Shown here: in pieces, positions 18,286 through 27,135 of the stretch
How positions within the stretch are numbered: position 1 is the stretch's first letter
How the letters are laid out: each line of letters begins with the position of its first letter
Assembly: GCF_003385185.1 (NCBI RefSeq)
Contig: NZ_PQHZ01000025.1
Location: 24,335-88,334 of the forward strand
Reading direction: 5' to 3'
Origin: Amycolatopsis palatopharyngis
Lineage (GTDB): Bacteria > Actinomycetota > Actinomycetes > Mycobacteriales > Pseudonocardiaceae
Length of the DNA stretch: 64,000 nucleotides
The notes under the pieces: model-generated
Told to the model about the DNA's origin: nothing
Database searches by the model: none
What the model saw: only the letters and a program-made list of their open reading frames with translations
Position numbers and translations under genes: made by a program

Positions 18286-21200
18286 CCCAGCCTGCTCGCA
18301 CGACCGAACAGCTGCGGCACTGGCTCGTCGAACAGGTCGCCGAGGCCTGCGATCTGGAGCCCACCGAGGTCGACGTCCAGCGCCCGCTCGACGAGTACGG
18401 GCTGTCCTCCCGTGACGCCGTGGAACTGTCCGGCGCGCTGGAAGACCTACTCGACCGCACGCTGCCGACGACGCTGCTGTGGGACCACCCCACGATCGAC
18501 CGGCTCGCCGTCGCCCTCACCGGTACGGGGCGGCCGAGCCTGCCGGTACCGCAGGACGTACCGCACGAGCAGGTGGCGGTCGGGCAGCCGGATCCCGATA
18601 CGTCGGTCGCGGTGATCGGCCTCGGCTGCAGGCTGCCCGGCGGAGTCAACGGTCCCGCCGCCTTCTGGCGGCTGCTCACCGAGGGGCGCGACGCGATCGG
18701 CGAGGTGCCACCGCAACGCTGGGCCGACATCCCCGGAATCCCCGAGGAGATCAGCAGGCGGGGCGGTTTCCTGGCGGACATCGCCGGGTTCGACGCCGAG
18801 TTCTTCGGCATCGCGCCGCGTGAGGCGGCGAGGATGGACCCGCAGCAGCGCATGGTGCTCGAGGTCGCCTGGGAAGCACTGGAGCACGCCGGAATCGCGC
18901 CGAGCACTCTGCGCGGCAGCGACACCGGTGTCTTCGTCGGGATCAGCGGAACCGAATACGGCGCACAGTCGCTCGCCGACGTCTCCGGCATCGACGCGTG
19001 GACGGGCACCGGCGCGGCGTTGAGCATCGCGGCCAACCGGCTCTCCTACGCACTGGACCTGCGTGGTCCGAGCATGGCGGTGGATACCGCCTGTTCCTCC
19101 TCGCTGACCTCTGTGCACCTCGCCGTCCGCAGCCTGCTCTCCGGGGAGAGCGGCGTGGCCGTCGTCGGCGGGGCCAACCTGCTGCTCGGCCCCGGAGTGA
19201 CCGCCAACTTCGACCAGATGGGGATCAGCTCGGCCGACGGAAGGTGCAAGCCGTTCTCGGCCGACGCCGACGGCATCTCCCGCGCGGAGGGCGCCGGGAT
19301 GCTCGTGCTCAAGCGGCTGCGCGACGCGCGGGCCGACGGCGACCGTGTACTCGCGGTCATCAGGGGTAGCGCGAGCAACTCCGATGGACGCTCCAACGGC
19401 CTGACCGCGCCGAACTCCGAAGCGCAACAGGCACTGCTGCGGACCGCCTACCGCCAGGCCGGGATCGATCCGTCCGCTGTGGATTACGTGGAGGCGCACG
19501 GAACCGGCACCCTGCTCGGGGATCCCATCGAGGCACGTGCCCTTGGCACCGTGCTGGGAGCTGGCCGGCCCGGGAGCCGGCCACTACTGCTCGGTTCGGT
19601 CAAGAGCAACGTGGGGCACCTGGAGGCGGCCGCCGGGGTCGTCGGCCTGATCAAGGTTGTCCTCGCCCTGCACAACCGGCATATTCCGGCGAGCCTGAAC
19701 TACACCGCGCCCAATCCGCATATCGCCTTCGACGAACTGGGCCTTGGCGTCGCCGAAGCCGGACAGGCCTGGCCACGAGCCGACGGCACCGCCGTGGCCG
19801 GTGTCTCCGGCTTCGGTTTCGGCGGTTCGAACGCGCACGTGGTGGTACAACAGCAGGAAACCGCCGAAGACCGGGCGCCGGCGCCCGCCCCACGGGCCCG
19901 CACCAGGTTTCTGCTCGGTGCACCCGATCCCGCGAGACTGAAGGACAGCGCGGGGGAACTGGCGCGGTGGCTCGAGACTGAAGGGGCGGACGCACGTCTG
20001 TCCGATGTGGAGTACACACTCGCCAGGCGACTGGACGGCAGGGCGCGCGCCGCCGTGTCCGGCTCGGACATCGGCGAACTGGCCGAAGGGCTGCGCGCCC
20101 TGGCCAGGGGCGAGCAGCAGGCCGAGTTGGTCGACGACTCGAAGGCCCGTGGACCCGTCTTCGTGTTCTCCGGGCATGGTTCACAGTGGGCCGGGATGGG
20201 GCGCAGGCTGTTCGCCGAGGAGCCGGCCTTCGCGGCGGCGATCGAGCGACTCGATCCGCTGGTTCGTGCCGAGTCCGGCTTCTCCCTCAGCGCGGACCTG
20301 CTGGCGGGGGTCGAGGCGCGGACGATGGACCACGTCCAGCCGCTGGTCTTCGGCATCCAGCTCGCACTCGCGGAACTGTGGCGGGACAAGGGTGTTCTGC
20401 CCGCGGCCGTGATCGGACATTCGTTCGGCGAGGTCACCGCGGCGGTCGTCGCGGGCGCGCTATCGGAGGCCGACGGCGCGCGGATCGTGGCGTTGCGCTC
20501 GCGGCTGCTGGCCTCCCTCGCCGGCAACGGTGCGATGGCGCTGCTCGAGGTCGGCGCCGAGGAAGCGGCCGAACTGGTTCGCGGGTTTCCGGACGTGGAC
20601 ATCGCCGTACTTTCCGCTCCGGACCAGACCGTCATCGCGGGGGCCGCGAGCACGGTGGCCGGTATAGTGTCCGATGTAGACTCTCGAGGGCTGCTGGCGA
20701 AGCTGGTCAAGCTCGATGTCGCCGCCCACTCGCCGATCGTGGACCGGGTGACCGGGTTTCTCGTCGAGGGGCTGGCAGGGTTACGGCCAGGCGATCCAGG
20801 GCTCACCTTCTACAGCACCTCGCTGACCGATCCCCGTGCGAAACCCACGTTCGACCCTGGCTACTGGGCGGAGAACCTACGCAGGCCGGTGCGGTTCTCG
20901 GGTGCGGTGGCAGCCGCCGTCGCCGACGGGCACTCGACCTTCGTCGAGGTCTCCCCCCACCCGGTGTTGCGCCACGCGCTGACCGGCAACGGTGCGCCAC
21001 TCGTGCTGTCCACCTTGCGCCAGCGCGACGACGAGACGACACACTTCCACCAGCAACTGGCGCGACTGGAACTGCGGGATCGGGCGGCCCGGCTGCACGG
21101 TCGCACCGGGCGGGTGCTGGACCTGCCGACCACGCCGTGGCGGCACCTCCCGCACTGGCTGCCCCGGGCGGCGGCGGTACCGGTGGCGCGGACCGAGCAC

Positions 21201-24200
21201 CCCCTGCTCGGCGCGCACGTGGAGTCCCCTGCCGATTCCCGGCACCTCTGGCGCGCCGACCTCGGCTCGGCCGTGCAGCCATGGCTTTGCGACCACCGGA
21301 TCGACGGCCGTGCGGTACTGCCCGGTGCCGCATTCGTCGAGATGGCGAACGCCGCGGCCAGGACGGCATTCGAAGTGGCAGCGGAACAGGTCGCGATCAC
21401 CGCACTGGTGATGCACGAACCGCTACCTCTCGGTGAGCACACCGCGGTGACGACAACGCTGACGCCGGAGTCCGGCGACAGTGCCTCGGTCACCGTGCAT
21501 ACCCGCCGCACGGGCGCGGGCTGGGTGTTGCACGCCAGTGCCACCGTCGCCGTTGTCGCAGGATCCACAGCGGACGAGTACCTGTCCGAAGTGGATGATT
21601 CCGAGTTCGCTGACGTCTCCATGGCGCAGCTGCACCGGGAGCTGAACGAACTGGGCGTGGACTACGGCCCCGCTTTCAGCGGAATGAACCGGGTACGGGC
21701 GAGCGGAACCCGCGCTGTCGCCGAGATCGCGCTGCCGGAAGCCGCCCTGCGGCATCCGCTGATGCGGCTGCATCCCGCGTTGGTGGACTCCTGTCTGCAG
21801 ACGTTCGCGGGTGCGCTGAACGGGCAAGGTACGAGCGAGGCCGCCTTCGTGCCGATGGAGTTCGGCAGTGTCCGCACCTACGGCGAGGTCGGCTTGGGCA
21901 GCCTTGTGCACGTCTCGGTGACCGCACCGGACGAGGATTCCTCCGGACTGCTCGGTGAGTTGCATCTGGTCGACGACGCGGGGCGGGTGCTGCTGGAGAT
22001 CGACGACGTCTTCATCCGCAGGGTGCCGAGGACGGCACTCGCCGCCCCGCTCGAGGACACGCTCCTGACCACGGCCTGGGAACCGGCCCAGATGTCCGAC
22101 GGCCCGGCACGTCCGGCGGGGCCGGTGCTGGCACTGAGCGCGGGTACGCACCCACTGGCGGCCCCGCTCACCGAACGGTCCGCACCGAACACCGTGGTGC
22201 ACTGGGCGGATTACCGCGAACCCGGACAGGTCCGCATGGCCCTGTCCGAGACCGATCCGGCAGCGGTGGTGTTCCTGCTGCCTGTCGAAGCCGCCGCGGG
22301 CGCCGAGGCGTTGGCGGTCGCCGAACAGGCGGTGCTGGCGATCAGTTCCGTCGTCCGGGACTTGGTCGAAGGTTCCTCCGCACGGGCGCGCCTTTACCTG
22401 GTGACGACCGGCGCAAGGGCGATCGGGGGCGGTGGCGGCGAACCTGCGCTCGGCGCCCTGCGCGGCCTGGTGCGGGTACTCGCCTACGAACATCCCGAAC
22501 TCGCCGCGAGCCTCGTGGATCTCGACCCGCTGGAGTCCGTCCAGGACAGCGCGCGACACCTGCTGGCCGAGTTGGGCGGGGGCGGAGCCGAGGACGAGGT
22601 GGCGTGGCGTGGCGGCTCGCGGCTCGTCGCGCGGCTCGGCAGGGCGCCCGCCCCCTCCGGTACGTCCGGTCCGATCGCACGCCCTGACCAAGGCTATGTC
22701 ATCACCGGCGGTCTCGGTGGTCTCGGCCTCCTGCTGGCAGGCTGGTTGGCAGGCCGCGGTGCGGGCAAGATCGTCCTCAATGGACGTTCCGCGCCCGGTT
22801 CCACGGCCTTGGCCGAGATCGAGACGATCACCTCGGGCGGAACCGAGGTCGAGGTCGTGCTCGGCGATCTCGCCGAAGCGGGAGTGGCCGACAGGCTGGT
22901 CGAAGCGGCCGGGGGTGCGTCCGCGCTGCGTGGAGTCGTCCACGCCGCCGCGGTGTTCGACGATCGCACCACCACTCGGCTCGACGCGGACACGCTGCAC
23001 AGGACGTGGCTGCCGAAGGCCTACGGCGCGTGGCGGCTGCACGAGGCGACCCTGAACTGCTCGCTGGACTGGTGGGTCGGGTTCTCCTCCGCGGCCGCGC
23101 TGCACGGCCTGCCGGGGCAACCCGCGTATGCGACGGCGAACGCCTACCTCGACGAACTGGCCGCGCTGCGCAGGGCCGAGGGCCTGCCCGCGGTGTCGAT
23201 CTGCTGGGGTACCTGGGCCGAGGTCGGGGCTGCCGCCGGGCTGGAGATCCCGTGGCTGCACCCGCTCGCCCCGAAGGACGGTCTCGCCGCACTGGAAGCG
23301 GCGTTGGGCCACGACGAGGCCGTCCTCGGTGCCGTAAGGCTGAACGCGCCTCGGCTGCTCGACGCTTTCCCGAGCCTGGCCCGCGTGCCGTTCCTGGCCG
23401 GGCTGTTTGGCGGCTCCGGCGCCGAATCCGAGTCGGCCGACTGGGCCGGTCTCGCGGCTCTGCGGTCGCTTCCGCCTGAGGCCGCCGCGGCCGCGGCCGG
23501 TGAGCAGATCCGGACCAGGATCGCCTCGGTGCTCGGCTTCGCTCCCGAGCGGCTGGACACGACGGCGGCACTTCCGGCGCTGGGGGTGGATTCCCTGCTC
23601 GCGGTCCGGATCCGCAACGCGGTACAGCACGACTTCGAGCTCGCGTTGCCGGTGTCATTGCTGCTGCGCGGCGCCAGCACCACCGACGTCGAGCAGTGGC
23701 TGCTCGGTGAACTCGGCCTCGACTGCGGACCAGCCGCGTCAGCGGCCCCCGTGCTGATTCCGCCGCGCGATGCGGCCGAGCGGCTGGTGGCCAGCGCCTG
23801 GCGCGACGTGCTCGGCACCGAGGTCGGCGTGACCCAGGACTTCTACGGCATCGGTGGTACGCGGACGAAGGCGGAGGCGGTGACTGCCCTGCTGGTCGAG
23901 CGCAGCGGGCGGGAACTGACCATCTCCGAACTCTTCGAGCGGCCGACGATCGAGCGGATGGCCGAGCATCTGCGCGAGGAGGAACACACCGGCTCTCCGC
24001 TGCGGGTGTTGCGCGAACAGGGAACACAGGCCCCGTTGTTCTTCTTCCACCCCGGCGGCGGCGACACAGCGGTGTACCGCCAACTCGTCCAGCTGCTGGA
24101 TTCCGACGTTCCGGTGTACGGGTTCGACCGGATCGACGGCGTCGCCGATGTCGAGGACCGCGTCCGGCACTACCTTCCGGAGCTGCGGGCCGTGCAGCCA

Positions 24201-24836
24201 AGCGGTCCCTACCGGATCGCGGGCTGGTCGTTCGGCGGTTTCCTCGCCTACGAGATGGCACAGCAGCTGCGCAGGGCGGGCGAGCAGGTGGAGGTCCTCG
24301 CGATGATGGACCCGATCCTGCCGCTGCCGAACGAAACCGGCCTGAGTGACGTGGCGTTGCTGGAAAAGCGGTTCGAGCGGTTCGAGGAGTTCCTGGAGAG
24401 CAGTTACGGCAGGCGGATCTCGCTGCCCTACGAACGGCTGGCCCGACTCGACGACGAGGCACAGGTGCAACTGCTGATCGACACGATGCTCGCGGAGGGC
24501 CTGGTGAACAGCGCGGTGAGCGAGGCGATCCTGCACCACCAGCGCACGTCCTTCCTCGACGCGCGCTCACTGGAGCGCTACCGGCCGGATCCGTACGACG
24601 GCAGGGCGGTCTTCTTCAGTGCGGCGGATCAGGTCCCCGGCGGATTGCGGGACCAGCGATTCGATCGAACCGACCCGGCGCGCGGCTGGGACGCGGTGTG
24701 CACAGATCTGGAAGTGATCACCGTGCCAGGACATCATCTCTCGCTGTTGGATCCGCCCAATGTGGACATCATCGGCCGGCACCTGCAGCACCTGCTGTCC
24801 GGCGTCCTCGACACGGTGGGGACCGGCAGCTCGTGA
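18282..24836 (+). CDS. single-module polyketide synthase ACP-KS-AT-DH-KR-ACP-(dead ACP)-TE, Pks13-like ends
   Basis: The 2184-residue synthase begins at a GTG inside the FAAL stop. Domains in order are: N-terminal ACP with GLSSRDAV (Ser43 as pantetheine site, the same motif as in Pks13); KS with Cys271 (TACSSS), His406 and His446; AT with Ser714 in GHSFG and VAAH where HAFH/YASH normally stands; DH with His1005 (HRIDGRAVLP) and Asp1169; KR with GGLGGLG, Ser1603, Tyr1616, Asn1620 and an FDD loop (B-type); ACP with Ser1771 (GVDSL); a second carrier-like domain with GGTRTKA, where Arg1861 replaces the serine; and a TE with Ser1983 (GWSFGG), Asp2010 and His2151 or His2152. The TE carries HHQRTSFLD and PYDGRAVFF blocks like Pks13. 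It likely condenses a FAAL-loaded acyl chain with a carboxyacyl unit, reduces and dehydrates it, and releases or transfers it. Confidence 0.93.
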   Translation: MTQPARTTEQLRHWLVEQVAEACDLEPTEVDVQRPLDEYGLSSRDAVELSGALEDLLDRTLPTTLLWDHPTIDRLAVALTGTGRPSLPVPQDVPHEQVAVGQPDPDTSVAVIGLGCRLPGGVNGPAAFWRLLTEGRDAIGEVPPQRWADIPGIPEEISRRGGFLADIAGFDAEFFGIAPREAARMDPQQRMVLEVAWEALEHAGIAPSTLRGSDTGVFVGISGTEYGAQSLADVSGIDAWTGTGAALSIAANRLSYALDLRGPSMAVDTACSSSLTSVHLAVRSLLSGESGVAVVGGANLLLGPGVTANFDQMGISSADGRCKPFSADADGISRAEGAGMLVLKRLRDARADGDRVLAVIRGSASNSDGRSNGLTAPNSEAQQALLRTAYRQAGIDPSAVDYVEAHGTGTLLGDPIEARALGTVLGAGRPGSRPLLLGSVKSNVGHLEAAAGVVGLIKVVLALHNRHIPASLNYTAPNPHIAFDELGLGVAEAGQAWPRADGTAVAGVSGFGFGGSNAHVVVQQQETAEDRAPAPAPRARTRFLLGAPDPARLKDSAGELARWLETEGADARLSDVEYTLARRLDGRARAAVSGSDIGELAEGLRALARGEQQAELVDDSKARGPVFVFSGHGSQWAGMGRRLFAEEPAFAAAIERLDPLVRAESGFSLSADLLAGVEARTMDHVQPLVFGIQLALAELWRDKGVLPAAVIGHSFGEVTAAVVAGALSEADGARIVALRSRLLASLAGNGAMALLEVGAEEAAELVRGFPDVDIAVLSAPDQTVIAGAASTVAGIVSDVDSRGLLAKLVKLDVAAHSPIVDRVTGFLVEGLAGLRPGDPGLTFYSTSLTDPRAKPTFDPGYWAENLRRPVRFSGAVAAAVADGHSTFVEVSPHPVLRHALTGNGAPLVLSTLRQRDDETTHFHQQLARLELRDRAARLHGRTGRVLDLPTTPWRHLPHWLPRAAAVPVARTEHPLLGAHVESPADSRHLWRADLGSAVQPWLCDHRIDGRAVLPGAAFVEMANAAARTAFEVAAEQVAITALVMHEPLPLGEHTAVTTTLTPESGDSASVTVHTRRTGAGWVLHASATVAVVAGSTADEYLSEVDDSEFADVSMAQLHRELNELGVDYGPAFSGMNRVRASGTRAVAEIALPEAALRHPLMRLHPALVDSCLQTFAGALNGQGTSEAAFVPMEFGSVRTYGEVGLGSLVHVSVTAPDEDSSGLLGELHLVDDAGRVLLEIDDVFIRRVPRTALAAPLEDTLLTTAWEPAQMSDGPARPAGPVLALSAGTHPLAAPLTERSAPNTVVHWADYREPGQVRMALSETDPAAVVFLLPVEAAAGAEALAVAEQAVLAISSVVRDLVEGSSARARLYLVTTGARAIGGGGGEPALGALRGLVRVLAYEHPELAASLVDLDPLESVQDSARHLLAELGGGGAEDEVAWRGGSRLVARLGRAPAPSGTSGPIARPDQGYVITGGLGGLGLLLAGWLAGRGAGKIVLNGRSAPGSTALAEIETITSGGTEVEVVLGDLAEAGVADRLVEAAGGASALRGVVHAAAVFDDRTTTRLDADTLHRTWLPKAYGAWRLHEATLNCSLDWWVGFSSAAALHGLPGQPAYATANAYLDELAALRRAEGLPAVSICWGTWAEVGAAAGLEIPWLHPLAPKDGLAALEAALGHDEAVLGAVRLNAPRLLDAFPSLARVPFLAGLFGGSGAESESADWAGLAALRSLPPEAAAAAAGEQIRTRIASVLGFAPERLDTTAALPALGVDSLLAVRIRNAVQHDFELALPVSLLLRGASTTDVEQWLLGELGLDCGPAASAAPVLIPPRDAAERLVASAWRDVLGTEVGVTQDFYGIGGTRTKAEAVTALLVERSGRELTISELFERPTIERMAEHLREEEHTGSPLRVLREQGTQAPLFFFHPGGGDTAVYRQLVQLLDSDVPVYGFDRIDGVADVEDRVRHYLPELRAVQPSGPYRIAGWSFGGFLAYEMAQQLRRAGEQVEVLAMMDPILPLPNETGLSDVALLEKRFERFEEFLESSYGRRISLPYERLARLDDEAQVQLLIDTMLAEGLVNSAVSEAILHHQRTSFLDARSLERYRPDPYDGRAVFFSAADQVPGGLRDQRFDRTDPARGWDAVCTDLEVITVPGHHLSLLDPPNVDIIGRHLQHLLSGVLDTVGTGSS

Positions 24837-25714
24837 CGGTGCCGGACACCGAGTTGACGGTGCTCGGTGAGGAGGTCGCGGCCGGCGTGCGCGAGCTGCG
24901 GCTGTACTCCCCCGCCATCGGCAGGGAGGTCGGGACGACGTTGCTCACCCCGCCGGGCTGGCATCCCGGTGCGGACCAGCGCTATCCGGTGCTGTACCTG
25001 CTGCACGGTTCCTCCGACGACCACACGTCCTGGATGCGGCACACCGACGTCGTCCGGCTCGCGGAGGACACCGGTGCACTGGTGGTCATGCCGGAGGCCG
25101 GCAGGCTGGGCTTCTACACGGACTGGCGGGTGCGAGACCGGGCCGGGACCGTCCCGCGCTGGGAGAGTTTCCACCTGGACGAACTGCGCAGCCTGCTGGA
25201 AACCGGATACGGCGCGTCGGACGTTCGGGTGGCCGCCGGTATCTCGATGGGCGGGTACGGAGCGCTGCGTTACGCCGTGCGCAGGCCCGGCATGTTCCGT
25301 GGCGTCGCCTCCTTGAGCGGGCTGATGCAGCTCACCCGGCCGGGTATGGCCGCGTTGCTCGCCACGCTCTCGATTCGGGAGGGCATGCGTCCGGGGCGGG
25401 TCTGGGGCCCCCGGAGGCATTGTCGGGAGAACTGGGCGGCCAACGACCCCTGTCTGCACGTCGAGGCCCTGCGCGGCACCGAGGTGTACCTCGCGGCCGG
25501 AGACGGCCGCCGCACCCCCGGTGAGGAGTTCGTCGCGGGCATGGGCCTGGTCGAGCGCTACTCCCGCGCCATGTCGGAGGACCTGGCCACCCGCCTCCAC
25601 ACCCAGGACATCCCCGTGACCACGGACTTCACCGCGGGCACGCATTTCTGGACCACCTGGCGTGGCATGCTCACCCGCTACTGGCCCCAGGCCCAATCCC
25701 TGCTCACCCCCTGA
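24833..25714 (+). CDS. antigen-85/esterase-D-fold acyltransferase or esterase
   Basis: The 293-residue alpha/beta hydrolase starts at GTG overlapping the PKS stop (GTGA). It has the nucleophile elbow GISMGGYGALRYA, the oxyanion region YLLHGSSDDHTSW, and a C-terminal His in GTHFWTTW, as in antigen-85 mycolyltransferases and S-formylglutathione hydrolases. There is no signal peptide, so unlike Ag85 it would act in the cytoplasm unless exported otherwise. Its place as third gene in the FAAL-PKS operon suggests that it hydrolyses or transfers the synthase product. An ordinary housekeeping esterase role is less likely because of the coupling. Confidence 0.85.
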   Translation: MTVPDTELTVLGEEVAAGVRELRLYSPAIGREVGTTLLTPPGWHPGADQRYPVLYLLHGSSDDHTSWMRHTDVVRLAEDTGALVVMPEAGRLGFYTDWRVRDRAGTVPRWESFHLDELRSLLETGYGASDVRVAAGISMGGYGALRYAVRRPGMFRGVASLSGLMQLTRPGMAALLATLSIREGMRPGRVWGPRRHCRENWAANDPCLHVEALRGTEVYLAAGDGRRTPGEEFVAGMGLVERYSRAMSEDLATRLHTQDIPVTTDFTAGTHFWTTWRGMLTRYWPQAQSLLTP

Positions 25715-25859
25715 CTTCGCAGTTCCCGTGCCCGACTTGGCAGTTCCCGTGCCCGACTTTGCAGATCCCGTGCCCGAGTTGGCAGTTCCGGCGGCCGAGT
25801 TGGCAGTTCCGGCGGCCGAGTTGGCAGTTCCGGCGGCCGAGTTGGCAGTTCCGGCGGTT
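25713..25859. repeat. seven 21-bp tandem repeats between convergent genes
   Basis: Seven contiguous 21-base units fill the junction. Three are of the type GACTTGGCAGTTCCCGTG + CCC, and four of the type GAGTTGGCAGTTCCGGCG + GCC (the last ends GTT). The array starts inside the esterase stop codon and ends on the first base of the MFS stop codon. It leaves no other intergenic DNA. A two-unit relative lies in another convergent junction near 49.8 kb. Confidence 0.9.
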
Positions 25860-27112
25860 CAGCGCACGGAGCGAATGGGGAGGATCAGCACGGCTCCGGC
25901 CAGTGCAATCAGGCCGGCGCTGAGGTAGAGCACGGTGTAACTGTCGAGCAGGGCGATGATCGCGCCGGCGATCATCGGTGCCAGTGCCTGTGGTGCGGTG
26001 TTGGCGAGGTTGACGATCCCGAGGTCCTTGGCCCGGTCGCGGGCAGTGGGCAGGACCTGGGTGATCAGTGCGTTGTCGACCGCCACGTACACGCCGTACC
26101 CGAGCCCAAGGATCCCGGCGGCGATCACCACCGCGATCCACTCGTGCCAGACCGAGAGCAGCAGCATCGCCACCGCGATCACCACGGAGGACACCACGAC
26201 AAAGACCTTGCGCCTGCCACTGCGGTCGGACAGCCGCCCGGCTAGCACACTGGTGGCGAGGATTCCCGCCGTGTAGACCAGGGTCAGCACGAAGACACCG
26301 CCCGCGGGATCGGCGAAGTCCAGTTCGTCGCGCAGGAAGTACAGCAGGTACAGCGTCGCGATCGAGTTCGCCAGCTGGATCGCGAGGCGCGCCACGGCCG
26401 CCCACGCGAAGTCGGGATGGCGGCGGGGGCTGATCCAGAACCCCTTGACGAACCGGCGCAGCTCGAAGGCCGGTCGCTGCTGCGGCAGCAGGCGAAGATC
26501 GGGCGTACCGAGAACGAACGGCAATGCCAGCAGTACCACCAGTACCGCGAGTGCCAGGTAACCGCCGGTGCGGGACGGGACGATGACGGTCACCACCAGC
26601 ACGCCGAGCACCAGCCCGAGCGGCAGTGGCAGCCCAGCGAACGCCGAGACGAAACCTCGCTGGCGCACCGGAACCTGGTCCGGCACTGTCGCGGTCAGCC
26701 CGGCGAACATGGAGTTCTGCGCCCCCTGCGCAACCATCCAGCACAACGCGACCCCCAGCACGGTGGCCTGCACGGAGAGGGTCACCAGCGCGATCGCGCA
26801 CAGCAACGCCCCGCCGAGGATCCACGGGTGCCGTCTGCCTCTGCGGGAGGTCGTCCGGTCCGACAGCGCACCCGCGATCGGCGCGGCGAGAATGGACACG
26901 ATCGCCGCGCAGCCCGTCACCAGCGCGAGACTGGTCTCCTTGTCCGCGGCGTCGATCTCCTCGATCTGCAACGGCAGCAGGATCTGGATCGGCGCGACGA
27001 CCGCCATCGAGAAACCGAGCACCGCCGCCGACAGCCGCAACGTCCACCCCAGCGGCACCGGTGTGGTCGGTTCATCCAGCGCGGTCCGAGTTCCGCGCGC
27101 CCCCGTGGTCAC
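25859..27112 (-). CDS. MFS transporter
   Basis: The 417-residue protein has about 12 membrane segments in two halves, with GALSDRTTSRRGRRHPWI after the second helix and GRLSDRSGRRKVF at the matching site of the second half. The first loop resembles the glycoside/pentoside/hexuronide or sucrose-type MFS branch (SDRTTSRRGRRHPW). Substrate and direction are unknown. It is 24 bp upstream of the SMP-30-like gene's stop on the same strand. Its 3' end meets the tandem repeat array. No regulator is adjacent. Confidence 0.85.
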   Translation of the reverse strand: MTTGARGTRTALDEPTTPVPLGWTLRLSAAVLGFSMAVVAPIQILLPLQIEEIDAADKETSLALVTGCAAIVSILAAPIAGALSDRTTSRRGRRHPWILGGALLCAIALVTLSVQATVLGVALCWMVAQGAQNSMFAGLTATVPDQVPVRQRGFVSAFAGLPLPLGLVLGVLVVTVIVPSRTGGYLALAVLVVLLALPFVLGTPDLRLLPQQRPAFELRRFVKGFWISPRRHPDFAWAAVARLAIQLANSIATLYLLYFLRDELDFADPAGGVFVLTLVYTAGILATSVLAGRLSDRSGRRKVFVVVSSVVIAVAMLLLSVWHEWIAVVIAAGILGLGYGVYVAVDNALITQVLPTARDRAKDLGIVNLANTAPQALAPMIAGAIIALLDSYTVLYLSAGLIALAGAVLILPIRSVR

Positions 27113-27135
27113 GCGGTGAGCCTAGTCCAGCACGC

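Noticed and set aside
21423..23630. 735-codon open frame opposite the PKS
   Set aside because: Covers KR and DH coding sequence in antisense, with Arg/Gly-rich translation and no domain.
16519..25714. Evidence that the host is a classical mycolic-acid bacterium
   Set aside because: The trio resembles FadD32-Pks13-Ag85, but the PKS has extra DH/KR domains, the third protein lacks a signal peptide and no accD4-like gene is linked; gene resemblance alone does not show mycolates.
25713..25859. CRISPR-like regular repeats
   Set aside because: Units are contiguous with no spacers and no cas genes are present; it is a simple tandem array.
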